A DNA stretch of 64,000 nucleotides from Acidobacteriota bacterium (lineage in GTDB: Bacteria > Acidobacteriota > Terriglobia > Acidiferrales > UBA7541): contig JABCYZ010000005.1 of the NCBI GenBank assembly GCA_013289955.1, positions 1 to 64,000 on the forward strand, written 5' to 3'. Position numbers and translations under genes: made by a program. Of the stretch, positions 1-6,753 are shown one piece after another. The number at the start of each line of letters is the position of its first letter. The first letter of the stretch is position 1. Below the pieces are notes generated by a model. It did not search any database. It saw only the letters and a list, made by a program, of their open reading frames with translations, and was not told where the DNA came from.

Positions 1-190
1 CCCTGGGTTAGCTCATACCCGCCTATGTATTCAGCGGGCTGTAACGGGAGTTCATCCCGTCGGGTTTCCCCATTCGGAGATCCTCGGATCAAAGCCTGCT
101 TGCGGCTCCCCGAGGCTTATCGCAGCTAGCCACGTCCTTCATCGCCTTCTGGCGCCAAGGCATTCACCGTACGCCCTTAGTAGCTTAATC
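1..190 (-). rRNA. rrl: 23S ribosomal RNA, 5' end only
   Basis: Read on the minus strand, this is the start of a large-subunit rRNA. It opens with GATTAAGCTACTAAGGGCGT and contains the universally conserved blocks GGCGATGAAGGACGTG, CTGCGATAAGC and TCCGAATGGGGAAACCC. The mature 5' end is placed near 190 by comparison with the usual GGTTAAGC start of bacterial 23S. Only the first 190 or so of about 2,900 nt lie in the window; the rest runs off the left edge. Leader sequence with a boxA element lies upstream (higher coordinates). No 16S gene or tRNA-Ile/tRNA-Ala is found in the next 1.4 kb, which is unlike the standard operon. Confidence 0.95.
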
Positions 191-493
191 ATAAAACTTA
201 CTCAATCCGTCTTCTGCCAGACTCCGCTCCGGACTTTCATCCGGCGCGATTCACACGGTGCTTAGTCCGTGCTTTTTAAATCCGACTATCGACGCTCCGA
301 TTCCCGCAGCTCCATATATCCTCGCAACCGATCTTCACGCAACTCGGGCATGAGTCACGAAGAAGTCTTGATGATTTTTTTTGGAAAATCACTTCAGGTA
401 TCGGTTCGAGGCTTTCGACTCTGTAGTCCTCGGAAACCGGCTGTCAGCTGTCGGCCGCGGGCCTTTGACCTCCCACTTCCAACCTCTAACCTC

Positions 494-546
494 CGGCTTT
501 GAATAAGCCGCCTTTTCTTCCACAGTATTGCTCGATTCTCGAGCAA
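494..546 (-). other. Two adjacent hairpins in the pre-23S leader
   Basis: Two perfect inverted repeats lie between boxA and the 23S gene: CGGCTT/AAGCCG (494-499 and 505-510, 5-nt loop) and TTGCTCGA/TCGAGCAA (528-535 and 539-546, 3-nt loop). Neither is followed by a U-run on the transcribed strand, so they are more likely leader RNA structure or processing sites than terminators. Two further small palindromes lie upstream at 666-682 and 706-720. The rest of 190-830 shows no gene. Confidence 0.4.
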
Positions 547-630
547 AACTTGTAAATAATCCACACCATTGCCCCAGCAGGAACCGTAATCCCTGCCAAG
601 TTATCGGCGTGGACTTGCCAGCCTTTCTGT

Positions 631-642
631 TGTCAAAGAGCA
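631..642 (-). promoter_or_regulatory. boxA antitermination element in the pre-23S leader
   Basis: On the minus strand the sequence reads TGCTCTTTGACA, one base away from the E. coli rrn boxA core TGCTCTTTAACA. It lies about 440 nt upstream of the mature 23S end. BoxA RNA is bound by NusB/NusE and protects rRNA transcripts from early termination, so its presence supports this stretch being transcribed leader. Assigned by match and position only. Confidence 0.75.
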
Positions 643-830
643 GTGACCCTGATCTTGTCAGAGCCCCCAACATTCCGTTGGGTTTTGGCTGAAGGGACTT
701 ACCGAATCGCGTTACGCGATCTTGCCTTCCAGCTCATCTTTTGCTTCCGTGTTAGCTGAATTCGTGACCGCAGGAGGACTTACTTTTACGCCGCCCACTT
801 CTCACTATCCACTACGCACTTCCACAAAAT

Positions 831-856
831 AAAAAACCCGGCGTCGAGCGCCGGGT
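831..856 (-). terminator. Intrinsic terminator of the candidate small RNA
   Basis: On the minus strand an 8-bp perfect stem, ACCCGGCG/CGCCGGGT with a 5-nt loop, is followed directly by a run of T. This is a textbook rho-independent terminator. It lies between the candidate small RNA and the 23S leader, which argues that the 23S gene is started from its own promoter downstream of 831. Confidence 0.8.
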
Positions 857-1028
857 ACAGCCACCCACACTCAGGTGGCTCCACGCGATGCTCGACATAT
901 TTCTAGCCTGTGCTCGTAAAGAACCTCACTATAGGATCTACTTCTTGGCCTTCGCTTGGTATTACGCTGGGAAGACGCTTCTTCGACCCGACTGTGATGC
1001 CCCTGCTGGCTCAGCTACCCCCGAGCCA
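831..1028 (-). ncRNA. Candidate small RNA of about 200 nt
   Basis: A strong promoter (see 1035-1062) and an intrinsic terminator (831-856) on the minus strand bracket about 200 nt with no convincing reading frame; the only ATG near the 5' end closes after four codons. The predicted RNA begins with a GGCTC...GAGCC hairpin and carries a second hairpin, AGCCACC/GGTGGCT, just before the terminator. Its 5' TGGCTC could instead pair with GAGCCA near the 3' end. Size and layout recall 6S RNA, but I do not see enough to assign it. Conserved SRP RNA, tmRNA and RNase P motifs were looked for and not found. Confidence 0.5.
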
Positions 1029-1034
1029 TTTGTA

Positions 1035-1062
1035 AGTATACCGATTTTTCTGTATCCGTCAA
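1035..1062 (-). promoter_or_regulatory. Sigma-70-type promoter for the candidate small RNA
   Basis: On the minus strand TTGACG (1057-1062) and TATACT (1035-1040) are separated by 16 bp, which is close to a consensus housekeeping promoter. Transcription would start near 1028 and run toward the terminator at 831-856. There is no open frame immediately downstream, so the promoter appears to serve an RNA. The remaining sequence from about 1063 to 1587 holds nothing else that I recognise. Confidence 0.6.
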
Positions 1063-1587
1063 GTCCCCGCAATAATTATTTTTGCCAGTTATCCTCAGCC
1101 CTGAGGACGCTGTGCAAAAGTCCGGCGGCAGCTTGTTTTCCTAGCGCAAAGGCCAAAGTTCCTTCCATTTCCGGGTCCTCCCTGAACTCTCAGAGCATTC
1201 CGCTTCTTGGTCCAAGCCATCCCTCCGGAAGATTCTTCCTCGCTTTTCGGGACTCTACTTTCCTGTACTCCGAATCCGGCAACGCCTAGCTCTCGTACGA
1301 GGCCAGCAGCACCACAATCAAAATAACCCGGAGGGCTCGTCGTTTGAACCTGGAACTTGAGGTTGCCGCAGTCCAGAACCTTCGCGAACGTGCACCCCGC
1401 AAAAGAGTATTTTAGAATTCACGGACAAGAACCAGAAAATTTCCTCTTTGAAGTCTGACGCATAAACGGGATCTGGGCCTACAGAAACCACATCCTCGAA
1501 ATAATCTGCCATGAAAAGATTCCATGCGTTCGGCCGGGGGCCGAGGTGGAAATCGCACTCTTCCGAGGGAACGAACCTTCGGCGGCG

Positions 1588-2040
1588 CTAGACTCCAAAC
1601 TGCCGCAGGTGATGGTCCAGATGCTTGTACATTAATATCGCCCACTCCCCGGGCGTTAGCCGGCCAAAGAAGGCATGAGGATGCGAGCTGCATCCCGCGG
1701 GCCCGGCCGCCGCAAACCGGTCGATCAATCCGCACAACCGCAGGCGTTCCGTTCCGAAGTCCCGTTCATCCTCGACCACAAACATCCTGGCCGTCGGCGA
1801 ATTGCGCCGCAACGGTTCGTCGTTTCCCATCACCTTCGGCTTCACGAACCATCCGAGGAGCCGCCCCACCAGCACTCGCGGCGGAGTCTTGTCCCCCAGC
1901 GCCGTCTCGATCCCTCGGGAGCAATGCTCGAGCACTTGCGCAGGCTTCATCGTGCCCCATTGCCGCTCGCTATCCGGCCTCAAAAGCGCGATGCGCTGCT
2001 TCACTTCTTCCACCCGCGCCGCCTCAAACAGATTTTTCAT
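1588..2040 (-). CDS. DUF1569 (DinB-like) domain protein
   Basis: This 150-residue cytosolic protein begins MKNLFEAARVEEV and contains WGTMKPAQVLEHCSRGIE, an early helix with a histidine typical of the DUF1569 branch of the DinB/YfiT-like four-helix bundle fold. Near the C-terminus, TPGEWAILMYKHLDHHLRQF supplies the paired histidines that would complete a metal site. No enzyme activity is established for this branch; relatives of DinB include metal-dependent thiol transferases. The ATG at 2040 is chosen because a purine-rich GGGGGGAG lies about 8 nt upstream; a longer frame reaching 2109 lacks this. The gene stands alone, facing away from the sigma factor gene. Confidence 0.8.
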   Translation of the reverse strand: MKNLFEAARVEEVKQRIALLRPDSERQWGTMKPAQVLEHCSRGIETALGDKTPPRVLVGRLLGWFVKPKVMGNDEPLRRNSPTARMFVVEDERDFGTERLRLCGLIDRFAAAGPAGCSSHPHAFFGRLTPGEWAILMYKHLDHHLRQFGV

Positions 2041-2495
2041 ACGGAAATCTCCCCCCGCCCACTTCCCACAACCGGGCGGAAAGTGGCCGATTCTCGAGCG
2101 CACCACCACCTTACTTACTTCATTTCAGCAACGCCGCGCCAGCCTATTTAGAAGTTACGTGGTCGTTCTACCCGGCAGCGGCTTCCGCGGCCCGGGGGCC
2201 GATTTCTTCGATATGGGCCCGGCAAAGGCCGGACGTTTTCAGTTTTCCACACATTTCCACAGCCGCCGTCGCTCCATCCTCTCGGCTGCCGCCGCGCCCC
2301 TTCAAACGCTCCCCGGAAGCGGCCGGAACTCCCGTCCTTTCATATGCTTACTTCGCAATTCCGGGGATACCTGGGGCGGCCGTGACCACCCCCCCGGGCG
2401 AGCGATCTCTTCCATCCGTCCGTTTTTACTGCGCACCATTCCCTGCTCGCTATCCCACTACAATATCCGCGGCCTCCATTCGTCTACAGCATTGG
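2041..2495. other. Intergenic region, no gene seen
   Basis: About 450 bp between two divergent genes. Long open frames cross it on the plus strand, but their composition is low-complexity (Pro, Arg, Ser) and they have no homology-like motifs, so I treat it as non-coding. It must hold the promoters of the DUF1569 and sigma factor genes; I do not see a consensus -35/-10 pair with confidence. Confidence 0.5.
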
Positions 2496-3077
2496 ATGGA
2501 AGAGCCCTTGAGTGTTATCGCGGTGACCGAGCAAGACCGCCAAATCTCAGAAGTCGTCCTCGAACAGCGCTCGCGGCTGCGCAACTTCATCCGCCGCCGT
2601 GTGCCCGATCCCTCCGACGCCGAGGACATCGTGCAGGAGGTCTTCTACGAACTCGTGGAAGCCAATCGCCTGCTGATGCCGATTGAGCACGTCACCGGCT
2701 GGCTTTTTCGCGTCGCGCGCAATCGCATCACCGACCTCTTCCGCAAGAAGAAGCCGGTGGCCTTCAGCGACGCGGCGATCGAGGACGAAGCCGGCGAACT
2801 GCTGCACATCGAAGATCTGTTGCCTTCGCCCGATGCTGGTCCGGAAGCACTGTATTTCCGCAGCGTGCTTCTGGATGAGCTGGAATTTGCGCTCGGAGAA
2901 TTGCCCGAGGAGCAGCGTGAAGTGTTCGTCGCTCACGAGCTCGAGGGGCGCAGCTTCAAAGAGTTGGCCGCGGAAAGCGGCGTCAACATGAACACCCTGC
3001 TCTCGCGCAAGCGTTATGCGGTCGTCCATCTGCGCGAACGATTGCAGAGCATTTACGACGAATTTGCCAGGAAATGA
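2496..3077 (+). CDS. ECF-family RNA polymerase sigma factor
   Basis: A 193-residue sigma-70 family protein with the two-domain ECF layout. Region 2 includes VPDPSDAEDIVQEVFYEL and the -10-recognition helix VTGWLFRVARNRITDLFRKKK. Region 4 includes ELPEEQREVFVAHELEGRSF followed by the helix-turn-helix KELAAESGVNMNTLLSRKRY. No sigma region 1 or 3 is present. It would direct RNA polymerase to a small regulon in response to an envelope or other signal. The start is uncertain: ATG at 2496 is used, but TTG at 2508 preceded by GGAAGAG is possible. The next gene, 50 bp downstream, encodes a small membrane protein that may be its partner. The much longer open frame upstream is not coding. Confidence 0.9.
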   Translation: MEEPLSVIAVTEQDRQISEVVLEQRSRLRNFIRRRVPDPSDAEDIVQEVFYELVEANRLLMPIEHVTGWLFRVARNRITDLFRKKKPVAFSDAAIEDEAGELLHIEDLLPSPDAGPEALYFRSVLLDELEFALGELPEEQREVFVAHELEGRSFKELAAESGVNMNTLLSRKRYAVVHLRERLQSIYDEFARK

Positions 3078-3126
3078 TCTGAAGAAACGATTCGAGGAAA
3101 TGATACGAGCAGGTGAGGAGCAGAAC

Positions 3127-3486
3127 ATGAGCAAGAAGAAATGGTTTTTTATCGTCCCCGCAGCAATACTCGCGATCCCGCTTTTCATCTGGATCGGCGG
3201 CGAACTGGTCATGCATCTATGGAACTGGCTCGGGCCGGCGCTGTTCGGATGGCGGCAAATTACCTTCTGGCAGGCGATTGGACTGCTGGCTCTCTGCCGG
3301 ATTCTCGTCGGAGGCCATGGCATTCGCGGCGGTCATCGCTCCGAAGGCCGGCGCCGGATAAAAGAGCGCATGGACGAACGCTGGGAGAAGATGACGCCCG
3401 AGGAGCGCGAGAAGTACCGCAACCGCTGGCGCGCAGGCTGCGGCGGCTTTGAACCGCCGGCGGGCGAAACCAAGGAACCAGCCTGA
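3127..3486 (+). CDS. Small membrane protein next to the ECF sigma gene
   Basis: This 119-residue protein has two predicted membrane segments (residues ~5-30 and ~40-65), then a strongly charged C-terminal tail with RMDERWEKMTPEEREKYRNR. The ATG at 3127 follows a good ribosome site, GGTGAGGAG. It lies 50 bp behind the sigma factor gene on the same strand and is probably co-transcribed. Its position suggests an anti-sigma or signalling partner, but it shows no zinc-binding anti-sigma motif, so that role is inference. The charged tail loosely recalls small periplasmic or membrane proteins with helical repeats; I do not recognise the family. Confidence 0.75.
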   Translation: MSKKKWFFIVPAAILAIPLFIWIGGELVMHLWNWLGPALFGWRQITFWQAIGLLALCRILVGGHGIRGGHRSEGRRRIKERMDERWEKMTPEEREKYRNRWRAGCGGFEPPAGETKEPA

Positions 3487-3604
3487 TAACGCGGCGCCGG
3501 CCGTTTCCTCTCGCGCGAGCGGTTCGCCATGGCCAGAGCTCTCCCGGGGCCCAGGATTTATTCTGCGTGCTTTTGACCCCTTGTCATCCTTGCCAGACGG
3601 ATCG

Positions 3605-4207
3605 TCAGTCTTGGGGCGCCTGAGGATTTTTCTTCGCGGCCGCCGCCGTCCACGGAGGAACCACGCCGTTCGCGCGGGCGTAGGCAATGGACTGGCCCAG
3701 ATGTTCGTGCGCGTGCACAACCATCAAATAAATTACGTCCCCCTCGTTTGCATCCGGACCAAGCTTCGGCAGCGCCTTGGCGAAGTCCGCGTTGGACATG
3801 CTGTTTACCGCTGCGATCGAATAGGTGAACGACTTGTTCAGCCAGCCGATGATCTTGGCCTTGTCAGCCGTGGATTTCTCGAAACCCTTCCCATCGAAGC
3901 CGGGGGCAGGCGCGGTACCCATCATCGTGGGGAAGCCAAAGCCTGCCGCCGCGACATGAAGAAAGAGCTCGTTGATCGAGCGCACTCCCGCTTCCGGCCG
4001 CCAGGTGTATTTCTCGGCGGGAATCGCTTCCGCCAGACTTGTGAACTTTTTCTGGAGATCGGCCAAGTCGAGTGCCGCTTGCCCCTTCAAATCGTAACTC
4101 GGCGCCGTCTTGTCCGCCGCCTGCGCCGCGGACCCGGAGGCCATCATCTGTCTGGCGCCACCTGAGGCTAGAAAAATGCAAAAGGCGAATACGGCCAACT
4201 TTTTCAT
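3605..4207 (-). CDS. Exported DinB-family protein
   Basis: A 200-residue protein with an N-terminal signal peptide (MKKLAVFAFCIFLASGG) and a DinB-like four-helix bundle. The metal-binding histidines expected in the fold are visible in INELFLHVAAAGFG and in VVHAHEHLGQSIAYAR near the C-terminus. The stretch EKYTWRPEAGVRS matches the typical W-x-P loop of DinB proteins. The family includes metal-dependent transferases and many members of unknown activity; an exported form suggests action in the periplasm. The gene converges on the small membrane protein gene at 3127. A 9-bp perfect palindrome lies 63 bp upstream of its start. Confidence 0.85.
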   Translation of the reverse strand: MKKLAVFAFCIFLASGGARQMMASGSAAQAADKTAPSYDLKGQAALDLADLQKKFTSLAEAIPAEKYTWRPEAGVRSINELFLHVAAAGFGFPTMMGTAPAPGFDGKGFEKSTADKAKIIGWLNKSFTYSIAAVNSMSNADFAKALPKLGPDANEGDVIYLMVVHAHEHLGQSIAYARANGVVPPWTAAAAKKNPQAPQD

Positions 4208-4269
4208 GTTCTTTCTCCTGTTTTTCTCTCAGAAAAAGGCGGGCTATTCGCGGGCGATCCGCCAAGAAC

Positions 4270-4294
4270 GCGAGCGCTCCTAACCAGCGCTCGC
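4270..4294. promoter_or_regulatory. Perfect 9-bp inverted repeat upstream of the DinB-family gene
   Basis: GCGAGCGCT (4270-4278) and AGCGCTCGC (4286-4294) form a perfect hairpin or dyad with a 7-nt centre, 63 bp before the start codon at 4207. There is no U-run on either side, so it is more like an operator or 5' leader hairpin than a terminator. Role unknown. Confidence 0.4.
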
Positions 4295-4478
4295 CGAGCC
4301 ACACCCCCGGAACCCAACTTCTTTAGACGCGGCACAATCTAAAACTCTTCTTCGAGATGAGTTCCCTCGAATGTCCCCCGGCCCTGGCGAAAGATGGCTC
4401 GGTTCTCAAGGACGAGTTGGCAGTTCTGGCATACACAATGGCATTTCCGGGCGACTCTCCTGAGCTACAATCCGAGCA

Positions 4479-5027
4479 GTGCCTCTATACGCTTTCGCCA
4501 TTCTGGCCGCCGGTTGGATCCTGTGGGTGCTGCCGTTTTTTCTTGTCCATAAACAGAAACAGCCGGCGAAACAACTGGACAAGCGCGCTCGATGGGGAAT
4601 CATTCTTGTCGGAGTGGGGTACGCTATCGTGTGGCAGGGACACTTCTGGGAAATGCAGCTGCGGGCCTGGCGCTTGGCGCTTTGCATCATTTTCCTGATG
4701 TTCGCCGCGCTTCTTTCCTGGACCGGAGCGGGTGCGCTCGGGAGGCAGTGGCGTCTCGACGCGGGCCTCACCGCCGACCATCAACTGGTGACCGCCGGGC
4801 CGTATCGCTTCGTTCGTCATCCTATCTACACATCCATGCTGTGCACTCTGTGCGCCACGGGAGCTCTTCTGGCGCCCTGGTGGTTATTCGTTCCGTCCAT
4901 CCTATTTTTCATTGCCGGCACGGAGATTCGAGTGCATATCGAAGAGAAATTGCTGGCAGCCCATTTCGGCGAGCAGTTCACCGAATACAAGCGCCGCGTT
5001 CCGGCTTATATTCCCTTTCTCAGGTAG
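4479..5027 (+). CDS. Isoprenylcysteine carboxyl methyltransferase (ICMT/PEMT)-family membrane protein
   Basis: This 182-residue integral membrane protein has about five hydrophobic segments. Its C-terminal half carries the family signature GPYRFVRHPIYTS followed by a hydrophobic hairpin and then EEKLLAAHFGEQFTEYKRRV. In ICMT and phospholipid methyltransferases these segments bind S-adenosylmethionine and the lipid substrate. The bacterial substrate is unknown; lipids or hydrophobic small molecules are likely. It starts with GTG at 4479; the ribosome site is weak. Its last 8 bp overlap the end of the convergent DUF1801 gene. Confidence 0.88.
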   Translation: MPLYAFAILAAGWILWVLPFFLVHKQKQPAKQLDKRARWGIILVGVGYAIVWQGHFWEMQLRAWRLALCIIFLMFAALLSWTGAGALGRQWRLDAGLTADHQLVTAGPYRFVRHPIYTSMLCTLCATGALLAPWWLFVPSILFFIAGTEIRVHIEEKLLAAHFGEQFTEYKRRVPAYIPFLR

Positions 5028-5451
5028 CGCGTTTCCCGCTCATCCCTTTCATCCGCGGTTTCCCTTCCAGGCGGGCCGCAGCGAGCACCAGTTCTTTGAA
5101 CCCTTTTTTCCCCAGATCTTCGACCGTTCGCAATTTCACATGACGGAGATTTTTTCCCCTTCCTTCGAGCAACCCCTCGGGATCGTCCAACGAAGTGCCG
5201 TAGTGAAATCCAAACGTAATGTGATTTTTCCCAAGCATGTAGAAGCAAAACGGATCTTTCGTTTCAAAAGTCGGAATTCCCCAGGAATTCACCGTTATTC
5301 TTGTCCCCGGCACGGCAGCTTTCACCAGGCTTCGCGCTCCTCGCGCCACTTTCTCGAGCGCCGGATGGTCGTCTCCGACATAGGGATTTCTCCTGGGGCT
5401 CTTCTTCGGCCTCGAGTCTCTGCTGGTTTTTGCAGCCATTTCTCTCTCCAT
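5020..5451 (-). CDS. DUF1801 (YdhG-like) domain protein
   Basis: A 143-residue soluble protein with a basic N-terminus (KTSRDSRPKKSPRRNPY) and a DUF1801 core: ITVNSWGIPTFETKDPFCFYM, then KNHITFGFHYG and GKNLRHVKLRT. Members of this family adopt a compact alpha/beta fold and have no proven biochemical role. The start may be the ATG at 5451 or the in-frame ATG at 5439, which sits closer to a GGAGAG sequence. It overlaps the tail of the preceding convergent gene by 8 bp, so the two transcripts would be complementary at their 3' ends. Confidence 0.8.
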   Translation of the reverse strand: MEREMAAKTSRDSRPKKSPRRNPYVGDDHPALEKVARGARSLVKAAVPGTRITVNSWGIPTFETKDPFCFYMLGKNHITFGFHYGTSLDDPEGLLEGRGKNLRHVKLRTVEDLGKKGFKELVLAAARLEGKPRMKGMSGKRAT

Positions 5452-5484
5452 GCTTCCTGAAAAAGACCAGATCGAAACTCTACC

Positions 5485-6654
5485 TCAGTCTGGAAACCCC
5501 TTTCTATCCATCCCCGGCACGAGCCGCAAGGCATTCTTGTAATACACTTTTTTGAGCACTTCGTCCGGCACCTCGAAGCCATAAATCCGCCAGAAGGCAT
5601 GGCGCTTCCGGTAATACTCAAAATATTCGTCGCGCGTTTCAAGGCACCGGAAGTACCACTTGTATTCGTTGACGTCGTAAATGTCTTTGCCCATCAAAAT
5701 GCGGTCCTGATACTTGATCAGAAAATCGTGGGCCGAGTACGGCTGCCGTCCGAGTTCCGCGAGCACGGCCGCGATATCCACATTCACATTTGGATACGCT
5801 TCGAACAATTTCCCCAAGCGCTGCAGATCGTTGCCATGAAACGCGAGATGCGCGGCGATGAAATTGGTCCTCGGATGCTTGCTGAACAGATGATTGCGCT
5901 CCGCCATCAGCGTTTCGAACGGCGGATACGCCGAGGGCGGCCGCGCGCGCCCCGGGAATTGTTTCAATTCGAGCCAGCGTTCGTTCGAATAATCCCACGG
6001 ATCGAAAAACGCCGACGGCTCGGCGACATGGATTAAAACTGGAATTTTAAGGTCCGCGCACTTTTCAAACACCAGATCGAATTCGGGGTCGTCCACGTGC
6101 ACGCGCTGGCCGTTGGCGTACTTCAACTCCATTCCAAAGTCCTTGAAGATCTTCAGTCCCTGCGCGCCGTTCTCGACGTCCTGCTCGAGCCGCGCCGCAA
6201 CGCGCATGCCGAATCCCGGCGTATTCAAGTCGTCGTAGCTCATATTGGCGAAGACCACGAAGCGGTCCGGGTAGCGTCCCTTCATGGTCAGAACCGTCTT
6301 GCGCAATTCCTCTCCGGTTCCTCCGCTCAAGTTCACCAGGATGCGCAGGTTGATCGAGTTCATGCCTTTGATCAAATCCTCGACGTGCTCGGGCGTGGGA
6401 TTCCAGTGATGACTGTGAATGTCGATGAAAGGAAATTTCGCCCGCTCGATTTTGTGTTCCCTGGTGACGAGGGTCGAGGTCGGCTGGTACTCCTCAATCG
6501 TCGGTGTTCGCGACTCCTGGGATGCCGGCTGTTTTTCCAGACTTGGCTCTGCCAGCGCAGAAGCCCGCGTGGCGGCCGCATGCGGCCGCACAAACAGAAA
6601 GACCACCGCAGCAAAACTTACTGTAAGAAGTGCAATGGCGCGCCAGGATTTCAT
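5485..6654 (-). CDS. Exported amidohydrolase-family (Amidohydro_2) protein
   Basis: This 389-residue protein has an N-terminal membrane anchor or signal peptide (residues 6-24) and a TIM-barrel amidohydrolase domain. The expected metal ligands are visible: HSH after strand 1 (FIDIHSHHW, H80 and H82), lysines in GLKIFKDFG (~168-171), LIHVAE (H209) and FIAAHLAFHGN (H269). The last-strand aspartate lies in MGKD (D324), where most relatives have GTD or GSD. Substrate cannot be read from sequence; this subfamily includes decarboxylases and lactonases acting on small organic acids. It lies 99 bp downstream of the GH140-like gene on the same strand, and both genes share an upstream element. A GAGG ribosome site precedes the ATG. 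Confidence 0.85.
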   Translation of the reverse strand: MKSWRAIALLTVSFAAVVFLFVRPHAAATRASALAEPSLEKQPASQESRTPTIEEYQPTSTLVTREHKIERAKFPFIDIHSHHWNPTPEHVEDLIKGMNSINLRILVNLSGGTGEELRKTVLTMKGRYPDRFVVFANMSYDDLNTPGFGMRVAARLEQDVENGAQGLKIFKDFGMELKYANGQRVHVDDPEFDLVFEKCADLKIPVLIHVAEPSAFFDPWDYSNERWLELKQFPGRARPPSAYPPFETLMAERNHLFSKHPRTNFIAAHLAFHGNDLQRLGKLFEAYPNVNVDIAAVLAELGRQPYSAHDFLIKYQDRILMGKDIYDVNEYKWYFRCLETRDEYFEYYRKRHAFWRIYGFEVPDEVLKKVYYKNALRLVPGMDRKGFPD

Positions 6655-6665
6655 CGTTGGCCTCA

Positions 6666-6699
6666 GGCAAGGAATTGCCCGGCCTATCTTCCCACAGGA
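6666..6699 (-). promoter_or_regulatory. Shared upstream element, copy 1 (before the amidohydrolase gene)
   Basis: The sequence TATCTTCCCACAGGA (plus strand, 6685-6699) occurs again at 8327-8341 upstream of the GH140-like gene. Similarity extends on one side over a GC-rich block (GCAAGGAATTGCCCGGCC here against GCAGGGAACGGGCTGC in the other copy). This copy ends about 30 bp before the amidohydrolase start codon. Two copies before two adjacent same-strand genes suggest a common regulator or a duplicated promoter. Confidence 0.5.
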
Positions 6700-6753
6700 C
6701 GATCGAACGCTGCTCTTTTAACCTGGCTCGAAGATCAGAGGAGCGCCGAAATT

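Noticed and set aside
190..830. tRNA-Ile and tRNA-Ala in the rRNA spacer
   Set aside because: Both strands were read for tRNA T-arm and acceptor patterns, and none were found.
888..1289. 133-codon plus-strand frame
   Set aside because: It runs antisense through the candidate small RNA and its promoter, has no ribosome site and no recognisable motif.
1524..2495. Long N-terminal extension of the sigma factor frame
   Set aside because: The extension is low-complexity Pro/Arg/Ser sequence that overlaps the DUF1569 gene on the other strand; homology to sigma factors begins only after 2496.
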